A stretch of 64,000 nt of DNA from Tsukamurella paurometabola DSM 20162 (GTDB lineage Bacteria > Actinomycetota > Actinomycetes > Mycobacteriales > Mycobacteriaceae), in assembly GCF_000092225.1 (NCBI RefSeq), contig NC_014158.1, forward strand, positions 4,216,001 to 4,280,000, given 5' to 3'. Every line of letters starts with the position of its first letter. Within the stretch, counting starts at the first letter, position 1. The position numbers and the translations under genes were made by a program. This document shows, one piece after another, positions 1-7,267 of this stretch. Under the pieces are notes generated by a model. The model saw only the letters and a list, made by a program, of their open reading frames with translations, was not told the origin of the DNA and did not search any database.

Positions 1-266
1 TCTTGAGCAAGGCCTACATCTGATGGTGCTGGAGGCCGCAAGACCGCAAGACCCGCGCCTCTTGCGGGTCCCCGGACACCCACCCAGAAGGTCACGGTTC
101 GGTCACGGAAAATGCTGTGACCAGCGGTCCGGCACCGCAAGACCGCGCAAGACCCCGCAGGACCGTTGAACCCGCGCCCCCGGCCGTGCTCTGGTGAACT
201 CACTTCCCGCTGATCGTGAACACCGCACCGATCGGCACCCCCTTCTCCTCACGAAACGAGGCACAC
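1..266. other. Left-edge non-coding stretch with GCAAGACC-type repeats and a small hairpin
   Basis: No convincing gene is visible before the wall-hydrolase gene. The stretch has repeated GCAAGACC / GCAAGACCC units around 38-56 and 136-160. A perfect 7-bp stem lies at 50-56 (GACCCGC) and 64-70 (GCGGGTC) with a 7-nt loop; it could terminate transcription entering from outside the window, although no T-run follows. Nothing here was recognised as a known element. Confidence 0.35.
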
Positions 267-1982
267 GTGGCATCCCCATCCGATCCATCCACCGGCCGCG
301 CCGGCGACACGGAGCAGTTTCCCGTCGCCCGCACCGGCGCGCATGCGGCTGTAGAACCCGCCGACGCCGCACCCACCGACGGGCCCGCACATGCGGTGGG
401 ATCCGACTCGGGTTCGGGCATCAGCCGCGCCGGGTGGTGGGCCATCACGATCGCCGCGGCCGTCCTGCTGATCCTCGGGTTCCTGCTGACCTTCGGACCG
501 GCCCGGTACTGGACGCCGGTGCCGGTGGTTTTCCTCGGGTACTTCCTCATCTCCGGGCTGATCGGGCTGGTGTTCTGGAAGGGCGTCCGCGAGCTCCGGG
601 ACTCGAACCCGACCCTGCACTCCGGTGACGGCCCCGCCTCGCCCGGCGCCCGGATCGCCGCCGCGATCGGCGCCGTCGGCATCGCATCCGCACTCGTACT
701 TCTCCCCGCTGGCCTGTCCGATGCGCCGGCCAACGCGGCGCCGTGCCCGGACGGGACGAACACCTGCGGGCCGCAGCCGACCATGGGCCCGCAGCCCACC
801 CAGGGCAACGGCGGCAACACCACCGCCCCGCAGGCCCCGAACACGACCGTGCCCGGCTACACCGCCCCGGACACCCCGCCGCAGCAGGGCAGTGGCAGCA
901 CCCCGACCGTGCAGGGGCAGGTCCCGACCATGCCCACCGGCGACACACCGTCGAACGGCTGCATCTTCAACTGCGGCCCCACCCAGGCCCCGCAGACCGG
1001 GCAGCCGACGGCGCCGCAGAACGGCCAGAACCCCGTCACCACGGCACCGAACACACCCGCGACCACCCCGCAGGCACCGACCACAACGCCACGGCTGCGT
1101 ACCCCGACGCCCGAGACCACCACCTCGACGACCTCGAGCAAGGCGCGCGACCGCGACGACGACCAGCAGCGCAGCAGCGACGAGGATCGCGACAAGAACT
1201 CCGGCATCCCCTACCAGGCCGCCGAGATCGCCGCGCTCGCGGGGACCTACCGGCGCAAGAAGACGTCGGACGCAGTCCGCGGCGGGCAGGTCGTCTCCGA
1301 GTACGCGACGCGGACGCTATACACGAACGCCACTGCGGTCAGCAAGCCCGTGCAGGGCACGCCGACCCCGACGCCAGGGCCTGACGACGGAGGCTGGACT
1401 GGAAATCCAGGCAAGGGCCCTGATTCGCGGTGGCGACTCACTGCTGAGCAGGTGCAGAAGATCATGCCGAATGCTTCCCGCAAGAACATTGACAAGTATC
1501 TGCCGTACCTGAACGAGCTGGTCACAGCCATTGACGGTTGGGAGAACAAGAAGCGCACCGCAGCTCTACTAGCGATGATCACGGTCGAGACTGGAAGCCT
1601 CGGCAGCATGAACGAGTTGGAGCCGCCCGCCGCTCTCGGAAACTACTTCGGTCGTGGGTTCATCCAGCTCACGGGTACGTGGAGTGGCGGTCCGGGCAAC
1701 TACGCTTCTGCACAAGAGGCCCTTGGGCTTCCATTGGTCTCCAACCCCGCCTTAGCCGCCGATCCCCGCAACTCGGTCGCGATCACCGCTTGGTTCTGGC
1801 AGCACAATCCAACGCTGGGCGGCGTCAACCTGAATTCGTTCGCGGACAAAATGACCAACGCATCTGATCTGGCTTCGGTCACGCGCGGAATCTTCGGTAG
1901 CGTTGACTATTCGGAACTTGTTGCGAAGGCTGCAGAGACGCAGCGGGAAGCTGCATGGACACGAGCTATGGGGGTGCTCTAA
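267..1982 (+). CDS. Membrane-anchored GH19/chitinase-like peptidoglycan hydrolase
   Basis: Probable cell-wall-cleaving enzyme displayed outside the membrane. The N-terminal third has hydrophobic segments (about residues 55-110 and 128-150), the last resembling an export signal ending near the AAPCPDG segment. A long Pro/Thr/Gln-rich linker and a charged DRDDDQQRSSDEDRD stretch follow. The last ~190 residues are GH19/lysozyme-like: a VETGS segment where GH19 enzymes have HETG, then NYFGRGFIQLTG, then a SNPALAADP...AWFWQ segment. I chose GTG 267 because an AACGAGG stretch lies just upstream; an in-frame GTG at 216 would add 17 residues but has no ribosome site. Base composition drops clearly after about 1390, where the catalytic part begins, suggesting a composite gene. 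Its place in a mobile-element remnant suggests a phage endolysin or conjugation-associated lytic enzyme. The domain call is good; the biological role is inference. Confidence 0.7.
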   Translation: MASPSDPSTGRAGDTEQFPVARTGAHAAVEPADAAPTDGPAHAVGSDSGSGISRAGWWAITIAAAVLLILGFLLTFGPARYWTPVPVVFLGYFLISGLIGLVFWKGVRELRDSNPTLHSGDGPASPGARIAAAIGAVGIASALVLLPAGLSDAPANAAPCPDGTNTCGPQPTMGPQPTQGNGGNTTAPQAPNTTVPGYTAPDTPPQQGSGSTPTVQGQVPTMPTGDTPSNGCIFNCGPTQAPQTGQPTAPQNGQNPVTTAPNTPATTPQAPTTTPRLRTPTPETTTSTTSSKARDRDDDQQRSSDEDRDKNSGIPYQAAEIAALAGTYRRKKTSDAVRGGQVVSEYATRTLYTNATAVSKPVQGTPTPTPGPDDGGWTGNPGKGPDSRWRLTAEQVQKIMPNASRKNIDKYLPYLNELVTAIDGWENKKRTAALLAMITVETGSLGSMNELEPPAALGNYFGRGFIQLTGTWSGGPGNYASAQEALGLPLVSNPALAADPRNSVAITAWFWQHNPTLGGVNLNSFADKMTNASDLASVTRGIFGSVDYSELVAKAAETQREAAWTRAMGVL

Positions 1983-2504
1983 ATGAGGCTCAAGTACGTG
2001 ACGCGTACGGTCACTGTGACGATCGGTGTAGTCCTGATGGCGCTCGTCGCCACAGGGTGCAGCCCTACCGAGACGGCGACTGCGAGCGCCGGCCCGGGCT
2101 ACCAGTCAGCTACGGATTCGCCGTCGCCGTCTTCGCCAAAAGCCGGACCTACCTCCCGGCCCATCGCGTCGTCGTCTCCGCTCGCTGGCTCCTGGGGTGG
2201 TCACTGGAGGGGCATCACCATCCGCCCCGATGGCTCGGGCTCGGGCTCCTATCGGTCACTCTGTGACAAGACGGGTAACAACTGCGCGGACAACGTTTCG
2301 TACAGATTCACTACGAGGGTCCTATCCGATGGACCAGCCCTCGTCACAGCTGAGCTCATCGTCATCTCGGCAACACCAAGCGCTGCCATGGGCCTTCTCC
2401 CTAGACGCCAGGTGGCGTCACTTGATCGGCAACGCAGCATCATCACGCTTGACGGGGCGACCTTTTGCGGTCAGGGCGCTCAGCCCGCCGCTTGCGGGAT
2501 CTAG
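1983..2504 (+). CDS. Putative secreted lipoprotein, unknown function
   Basis: A 173-residue protein with a basic N-terminus, one hydrophobic segment and the lipobox LVATGC near residue 26, so it is probably lipid-anchored outside the membrane. A Ser/Pro/Thr-rich spacer follows. The mature part has a Gly/Ser-rich WGGHWRGITIRPDGSGSGSY stretch and several cysteines. The ATG directly follows the TAA of the wall-hydrolase gene, so the two are probably translationally coupled and may work together. I do not recognise a family. The codon use is less GC-biased than in the chromosomal genes further right, consistent with mobile-element origin. Confidence 0.65.
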   Translation: MRLKYVTRTVTVTIGVVLMALVATGCSPTETATASAGPGYQSATDSPSPSSPKAGPTSRPIASSSPLAGSWGGHWRGITIRPDGSGSGSYRSLCDKTGNNCADNVSYRFTTRVLSDGPALVTAELIVISATPSAAMGLLPRRQVASLDRQRSIITLDGATFCGQGAQPAACGI

Positions 2505-2708
2505 GTACCCACCATGGCGGGACTGTAGACGCCGAAATCGTTGACGCGAACCCGGATGGCGATCGCTGGGCCGGTAGTCGGAGTCGAGGAAGTCGACGAA
2601 TGCGCCATCGAAGGGGCGGGTGCGAATTGAGCAGCTGCACGAAGCTGCGAACCGTTCGATTCTGGTGGCCTCGGCGGGAGTTCTCGCCGGGGACGGTAGC
2701 TGACCTGC

Positions 2709-3566
2709 TCAACAGGTTCCTGGCCATCGGCGCCGAGGCCGAGGCGATCCCCGCTCGCTGGTTCTTCGGCGGTGACACCCGTGCGTCTGCACTCGAGTCG
2801 CGGACACAGTCAGCGACGGGACAGCAGCCGCAAGGTCGACCGAACTCCACCGCAGGCCGCCGACCTCCGCGCGACGGAGACCGAGCAGGGCAAGGTGCAG
2901 GAACAACTCCCGGTGCGCGGCGTGCGTGATCTCCGCTCGTTCGAGCCGGGTTGCCCCGGCCGGCACCTGCCGCGGAACGTGCGCGGCGACGAGCTGCTCG
3001 ACCTCGGCTTCATTGAGGACCCCGTCGAGCTTGAGCTCCACCTGCCCATGCGGCTTGCGCAACGGCTCGACGAGCGCCACGACGTTGCGCGGAAGGACGC
3101 CCTGAGCGTGCAGGTCCTTCCACACACTGCGCCACCGCGCGAGCATCGGGTTGATCGACGTGCGCTTCCACACACCACGGGGCCCAGAGCCGGTACTCAG
3201 CTCAGTCACCAGCTTCTCGACGTCGGCCTTGGTGATCTTCTGCACGAGCTTGTCGCCGTACTTCTCGATCACCGGGGCCAGCGCGGCGGAGTACGCGTCG
3301 TGCGTCGTCGGCTTGATGCGCTTCCCCGCCAGCCACGCCTCGCAGGCGGCGCGCACCGTCAGCTCAGACGCGCGATGTGCGTGCCGGCGGACACCTCGGC
3401 GGTGATCTTGTTGTGCCAGGCGACCGTGGCCTCGACAGTCGCGAACTCCGCTTCTGCTGAGACCTGCGCCCGTTCGCGCGCAGGGTGTTGATGCGAAGCG
3501 GGTGCCCGCGCCAGTCTCGACGCGGGTCACGTAGTCAGGTCTTCTCGCCATGGCCGGGCACTTCAC
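2709..3566 (-). pseudogene. Degraded tyrosine-recombinase (phage-type integrase) remnant
   Basis: The readable core contains SELTVRAACEAWLAGKRI and later FLHLALLGLRRAEVGGLRWS, typical of actinobacterial tyrosine integrases (SAM-like N-terminal DNA-binding domain, then the start of the catalytic domain). The first ~65 residues decode as nonsense in the main frame. Sensible integrase text continues in other frames (EFATVEATVAWHNKITAEVS around 3380-3450), so at least two or three frameshifts have occurred. The C-terminus also runs out of frame after TVSATRVQT, and no HxxR...Y catalytic block is found between there and 2505. The gene cannot make an active recombinase. It lies just downstream of the 3' end of the tRNA-Ser gene, the usual place for an integrase of an element inserted into a tRNA. 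Confidence 0.8.
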
Positions 3567-3647
3567 CTCAAGGAGAAGGGTGAGCCAAGCCGCAGAGGGC
3601 GACGCGCCGAGGGCATTCCCCTGGCGAATGTGTCAATCTGTGTCAAC

Positions 3648-3690
3648 GGGCGGTTCCCGGGGCCACTACTGTGTTCCTGGAAACCGCCCC
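3648..3690 (-). terminator. Hairpin downstream of tRNA-Ser
   Basis: GGGCGGTTCCC at 3648-3658 pairs with GGAAACCGCCC at 3679-3689, ten of eleven positions complementary, directly after the tRNA on its transcribed strand. There is no T-run. Between hairpin and integrase remnant the minus strand reads TTGACACAGATTGACACA, a direct repeat of TTGACAC that could be an old promoter or integrase arm-binding site. Confidence 0.5.
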
Positions 3691-3697
3691 TGAGCTG

Positions 3698-3782
3698 CGG
3701 AAGCGGAGGGATTTGAACCCCCGGTGGTTTCACCCACGCTCGCTTTCAAGGCGAGTGCATTCGGCCGCTCTGCCACGCTTCC
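3698..3782 (-). tRNA. tRNA-Ser(UGA)
   Basis: On the minus strand a 7-bp acceptor stem GGAAGCG/CGCTTCC encloses a full cloverleaf: anticodon stem CTCGC/GCGAG with loop CTTGAAA (anticodon TGA, reading UCA), a long class-II variable arm (CGTGGGTGAAACCACC), and a T-arm containing GGTTCAAATCC. It is 85 nt, normal for tRNA-Ser. The CCA end is not encoded. The integrase remnant beyond its 3' end suggests it served as an attachment site. Confidence 0.95.
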
Positions 3783-3872
3783 CTGCGCCGAATCGTACCG
3801 GACCGCAGACCGACCAACGGGCCGGGCGACCGGCTGGGCCCACCGTCACCCCGGGTGTGCTACCCATGAACC

Positions 3873-4850
3873 ATGAAGGCGATCGGCGTCGACGAAACCA
3901 CCCAAGACCTGCAGATCATCGACATCCCCACACCGGAGCCGGGGCCCGGCGAGGTGCGGATCAAAGTCGCCGCCGCCGCGGTGAACCGCGCCGACCTCAT
4001 GCAGCGCCGCGGACTCTACCCACCGCCGCCCGGCGCCAGCCACATCCTGGGCCTGGAGGTCTCGGGCATCGTCGATTCCGTCGGCGAAGGCGTCACCGCG
4101 CTCAAACCCGGTGACGAAGTATGCGCCCTGCTCGCCGGTGGCGGGTACGCGGAGTACGCGGTGGTCGCGGCCACCCAATGCCTGCCCATACCGGCCGGCG
4201 TGAGCCTGGTGGACGCCGCCGCGCTCCCCGAGGTCTCGTGCACCGTGTACTCCAACGTGGTCACCGAGGCCGGCCTGAAGGCGGGCGAGACGCTCCTGCT
4301 GCATGGCGGCGGCAGCGGCATCGGCACCCACGGCATCCAGCTCGGCAAGGCACTCGGCGCAACGGTGGCCGTCACCGTCGGATCCGAGTACAAGGCGCAG
4401 CGCTGCCGCGAGCTGGGTGCCGACATCGTGATCAATTACCGGGAACAGGATTTCGCCGAGGTACTCGACGGCAAGGCCGATGTGATCCTCGACATCATGG
4501 GAGCGAAGTACCTACCCGGCAACGTGCGCGCACTCGCCCCGCACGGGCGCCTGGTGATCATCGGCATGCAGGGCGGCACCGAGGGAACGCTGAACATCGC
4601 TGCGCTCCTGGCCAAACGCGGCCGAGTGAGCGCGACCAACCTGCGTGGCCGCCCCGCCACCGGCCCGAACAGCAAGGCCGCAGTGGTCGATGGAGTGGTC
4701 GAGCACGTGTGGCCCCTGATCGCCGCCGGCAAGGTCAAGCCCGTCATCTCCGCCCGCCTCCCCTACACCGACGTCGAGCAGGCACACGCCCTGCTCGACT
4801 CACCGGAATCGATCGGCAAGGTACTGCTAGTCGCGGATCAACAGGCATGA
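3873..4850 (+). CDS. NAD(P)H-quinone oxidoreductase, zeta-crystallin/PIG3-like
   Basis: A 325-residue zinc-independent medium-chain dehydrogenase/reductase that probably passes electrons from NADPH to quinones in the cytoplasm. It begins with MKAIGVDETTQDLQI and has the family block GEVRIKVAAAAVNRADLMQR near residue 30. The nucleotide-binding turn HGGGSGIGTHGIQLGKALGA lies around residue 145, with VTVGSEYKAQRCRELGAD behind it. Length and motif order match PIG3-type quinone reductases; zinc-ligand cysteines of alcohol dehydrogenases are not evident. In mycobacteria a homologous gene sits at the edge of the arabinogalactan region (Rv3777 neighbourhood), so the position is conserved. Its TGA overlaps the next ATG by four bases. 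Confidence 0.88.
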   Translation: MKAIGVDETTQDLQIIDIPTPEPGPGEVRIKVAAAAVNRADLMQRRGLYPPPPGASHILGLEVSGIVDSVGEGVTALKPGDEVCALLAGGGYAEYAVVAATQCLPIPAGVSLVDAAALPEVSCTVYSNVVTEAGLKAGETLLLHGGGSGIGTHGIQLGKALGATVAVTVGSEYKAQRCRELGADIVINYREQDFAEVLDGKADVILDIMGAKYLPGNVRALAPHGRLVIIGMQGGTEGTLNIAALLAKRGRVSATNLRGRPATGPNSKAAVVDGVVEHVWPLIAAGKVKPVISARLPYTDVEQAHALLDSPESIGKVLLVADQQA

Positions 4851-5842
4851 CAGACGATCTCGGCTCCCGGCTCCTCGACGCCCAGGTAGAGTTCGCGAAG
4901 AAGCAGCTCCGCGACACCGCCTATCACGCGCTCGTCATCGACGAGGTGGATCACGCACTCGCCGAAGCGTCGCGGCTCACCCTCGCCGAAGCCGTGACGC
5001 CCGACATGATCAAAGCCGTCGCCGCCAAGTACGCCGTGCAGGTGCCCGTGGAGGGCGCGATCCCGGAACTGGTGGGAGAGATCGCCGGTCGCCTCTACCG
5101 GCACTCCGCCAACGAGGACACCAGCCTCGCCGACGTCGTCGACAGCCGTCGCTTCGATGAGCTGCTCACCGCCGTCCTCGAGATGGAGGTCACGCAGCGA
5201 GTCCTCCAGCAGCTGTGGGAGAGCCCGGTCACCGCCGACACGGTGACCTCGGTGCTGCACGTCGCCGCCACCTCCGCCGCCGACGACGCCGCGCGTGCCC
5301 TGGAGCGGAATCCGCTCACGCGTACCGTGGCCGGTGCGGCGAACCGGGTGTTCGGGAAGGCGCTGCCGGTGATCGGCGAGCAGGCCGACGAGGCCGCACG
5401 GCGGGGCGTGCGGGCCGTGTTGCGGCGCGCCACCGTCGACGGTGACCGGTCCGTCGCCGAGGCGGTCCGCGACGTATGGCGGCGCAATCGCGAGAACCCG
5501 CTGGCCGCCTACCGCGACATGGTGACCGACGCCGATATCGAAGACGTGGTGGTGCTGATCTTCGAGTTCTGGCGCACGTTCCGCGACACCGAGTACTTCC
5601 GCGCCCTGCTCGACGAGGGCATCGATCACGTCTTCGACAAGTACGGCGACACTTCGCTGTACGAGCTACTCGCCGAACTGGGAGTGGGCCGCGAGGACAT
5701 GATCGAGGAGGCCCTGCGGTTCGGGCCTCCGGTGATCGCCACCCTCGACGAGCGCGGCGTGCTCGACGCTCTATTGCGGCGCCGTCTCGCACCGTTCTTC
5801 GAGTCGGACGAGTATCGTGCCGCCATGGAGAATCGCTCGTGA
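4847..5842 (+). CDS. Conserved helical protein of unknown function
   Basis: A 331-residue soluble protein, rich in Ala, Glu, Arg and Leu and predicted by eye to be almost all helical. I do not recognise a domain. The start ATG is fixed by the ATGA overlap with the quinone reductase gene. No signal peptide or membrane segment is visible; one mildly hydrophobic run, IEDVVVLIFEFW, lies near residue 228. The TGA overlaps the GTG of the following lipoprotein gene, so all three are probably one transcript. The many acidic/basic helical repeats (EVTQRVLQQLWESP, EAVRDVWRRNRENP) suggest a scaffold or protein-binding role, but that is a guess. Confidence 0.75.
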   Translation: MTDDLGSRLLDAQVEFAKKQLRDTAYHALVIDEVDHALAEASRLTLAEAVTPDMIKAVAAKYAVQVPVEGAIPELVGEIAGRLYRHSANEDTSLADVVDSRRFDELLTAVLEMEVTQRVLQQLWESPVTADTVTSVLHVAATSAADDAARALERNPLTRTVAGAANRVFGKALPVIGEQADEAARRGVRAVLRRATVDGDRSVAEAVRDVWRRNRENPLAAYRDMVTDADIEDVVVLIFEFWRTFRDTEYFRALLDEGIDHVFDKYGDTSLYELLAELGVGREDMIEEALRFGPPVIATLDERGVLDALLRRRLAPFFESDEYRAAMENRS

Positions 5843-6597
5843 ACACCCGGATCGTCGCGGCCACCGTCGCCGTGGCGCTCCTCGGCACCGCCGCCTGCAG
5901 CAGCCAGAGCCCCACGCCCGCACCGTCACCGAGTTCGTCGCCGTCCGTCGCGGAGTCCTCCGCGGCATCACCGGCGACCGCATCCCCGCTGGCCGCCGCC
6001 AATCACGGTTACCTGCCCTCACTCACCTCGACGCCGGGCACGCCGGAGGGGAAGGCCGTGTCCATCCCGACGCTGCAGGGCGGCGATCCGGCAGTGACGA
6101 AGCGGTTCAACGACGCGATGCGATCCTCGCGCGCCGCAATGCCGCCGGCCGACGAGCAGACCAGCGTGAGCGACGGTGAACTCACCGGCGGATACCGCAG
6201 CGGCGTCACCCGAATCGGCGCGAACGCCGTAGCCGGGCGCATCGTCCTCTACTCGAACGGCAAGGGCGCCGCCCACCCGAACAACAGCGTCGGCACCGTG
6301 GTCATCGCGACCAAGACCGCCACGCCCGTCACCGTCGACGACGTCTACCGCGACAAGTCCGCCGCGCTCTCCCGGATGCGCACCCTCCTGCCGGAACTCG
6401 ACACCAGTAAGCGCCTGCGTTCCGACAACGTGAGCGGCAACGACATCCTCGACACGTGGCTGCCCACCGCGACCGGCATCGAGCTCTACGTCCCGGTCGC
6501 GCACGTGATCGGCGATTACGTGCCCGTCGTGGTGCCGTACGTCCGGATCGCCGATCTGCTGCGGCCGGGCATGCTCGACGTGCTGCGCGCCGAGTAA
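5839..6597 (+). CDS. Putative secreted lipoprotein, unknown function
   Basis: A 252-residue protein starting at a GTG that overlaps the upstream TGA. It has a short signal peptide with lipobox LLGTAAC near residue 19, then a Ser/Pro/Ala-rich spacer of about 40 residues typical of surface lipoproteins. The remainder contains alternating strand-like segments (GVTRIGANAVAGRIVLYSN, VGTVVIATKTATPVTVDDVY) and ends in VVVPYVRIADLLRPGMLDVL. The layout, a deposited-body domain with a late tyrosine/valine-rich strand block, recalls DUF3298/RsiV-like periplasmic domains, but the match is too weak to name. Probably anchored on the outer face of the plasma membrane. Confidence 0.7.
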   Translation: MNTRIVAATVAVALLGTAACSSQSPTPAPSPSSSPSVAESSAASPATASPLAAANHGYLPSLTSTPGTPEGKAVSIPTLQGGDPAVTKRFNDAMRSSRAAMPPADEQTSVSDGELTGGYRSGVTRIGANAVAGRIVLYSNGKGAAHPNNSVGTVVIATKTATPVTVDDVYRDKSAALSRMRTLLPELDTSKRLRSDNVSGNDILDTWLPTATGIELYVPVAHVIGDYVPVVVPYVRIADLLRPGMLDVLRAE

Positions 6598-6612
6598 CGA
6601 CCGCGCGACGGG

Positions 6613-7254
6613 CTACAGGAAGGCCGTGACCACTACGGCCACACCGCAGATCGCCACGATGATCCCGCCCGCCAGCGAGATCCGTCGCTGCGTGGCCTCG
6701 GTGGACCGGGAGCGCAATGCTGCGCCGACGGCCACGAGCACCTGGCACCAGCCCAGCGACGCGATCCCCACGCCGAGCGCGAACACCCCGGCCACCGCGG
6801 GCTCGTGTAGCCGGGATCCGAGACCGACCGCGATCGCCAGGAAGTACAGCAGCGGCATGGGGTTGATGATCGTGAGCCCGAAGAACAGCGCGAACCGGCG
6901 CAGCCCGGTGAGCGCGGGCCGGGCACCGTCGGGTTCCTCGCCCGGCGGACGCCCGCGATAGGCGTTGCGCAGCGTGAGCGCGGCGACCACCAGCAGCAGG
7001 ACACCGCCCACCGCAGCGGGCCACCGGCCCCAGCGCTCCACGACGGGCGCGACCACCGTGCCGGCGGCGAGCGCCACCACGCAGTAGAGGAAGTCCGCGA
7101 GCCCCACCCCACAGGCGGCCGGTGCGCCGCGCCGCCAACCGCGATCATTGCCCTCCTTGAGCAATAGAACGCCGATGGCGCCGATGGGCACCGTAGCGCC
7201 GAGGCCGGCAAGGATCCCGGCGCCGAACGTCGAGATCAGCTGCGCCGCATTCAC
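6613..7254 (-). CDS. LysE-family amino-acid/metabolite exporter
   Basis: A 213-residue integral membrane protein with about six hydrophobic segments. It opens with a LysE/RhtB-type first helix, AGILAGLGATVPIGAIGVLLL near residues 12-32. The third segment carries FFGLTIINPMPLLYFLAI, corresponding to the conserved NP motif in the middle helix of LysE/RhtB carriers. The start is a GTG, 13 bases after the aminotransferase-like gene, so they are probably co-transcribed. Substrate cannot be read from sequence; LysE-type proteins export basic amino acids, threonine, cysteine or related compounds. Confidence 0.82.
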   Translation of the reverse strand: MNAAQLISTFGAGILAGLGATVPIGAIGVLLLKEGNDRGWRRGAPAACGVGLADFLYCVVALAAGTVVAPVVERWGRWPAAVGGVLLLVVAALTLRNAYRGRPPGEEPDGARPALTGLRRFALFFGLTIINPMPLLYFLAIAVGLGSRLHEPAVAGVFALGVGIASLGWCQVLVAVGAALRSRSTEATQRRISLAGGIIVAICGVAVVVTAFL

Positions 7255-7267
7255 CGGGGCGCTGCCG

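Noticed and set aside
1-200. CRISPR-like repeats of GCAAGACC
   Set aside because: Units are 8-10 bp, irregular and without uniform spacers; no cas genes are present anywhere in the window.
2505-2708. Possible continuation of the integrase C-terminus
   Set aside because: None of the three minus-strand frames shows the HxxR or Tyr motifs, so the catalytic part is taken as lost.
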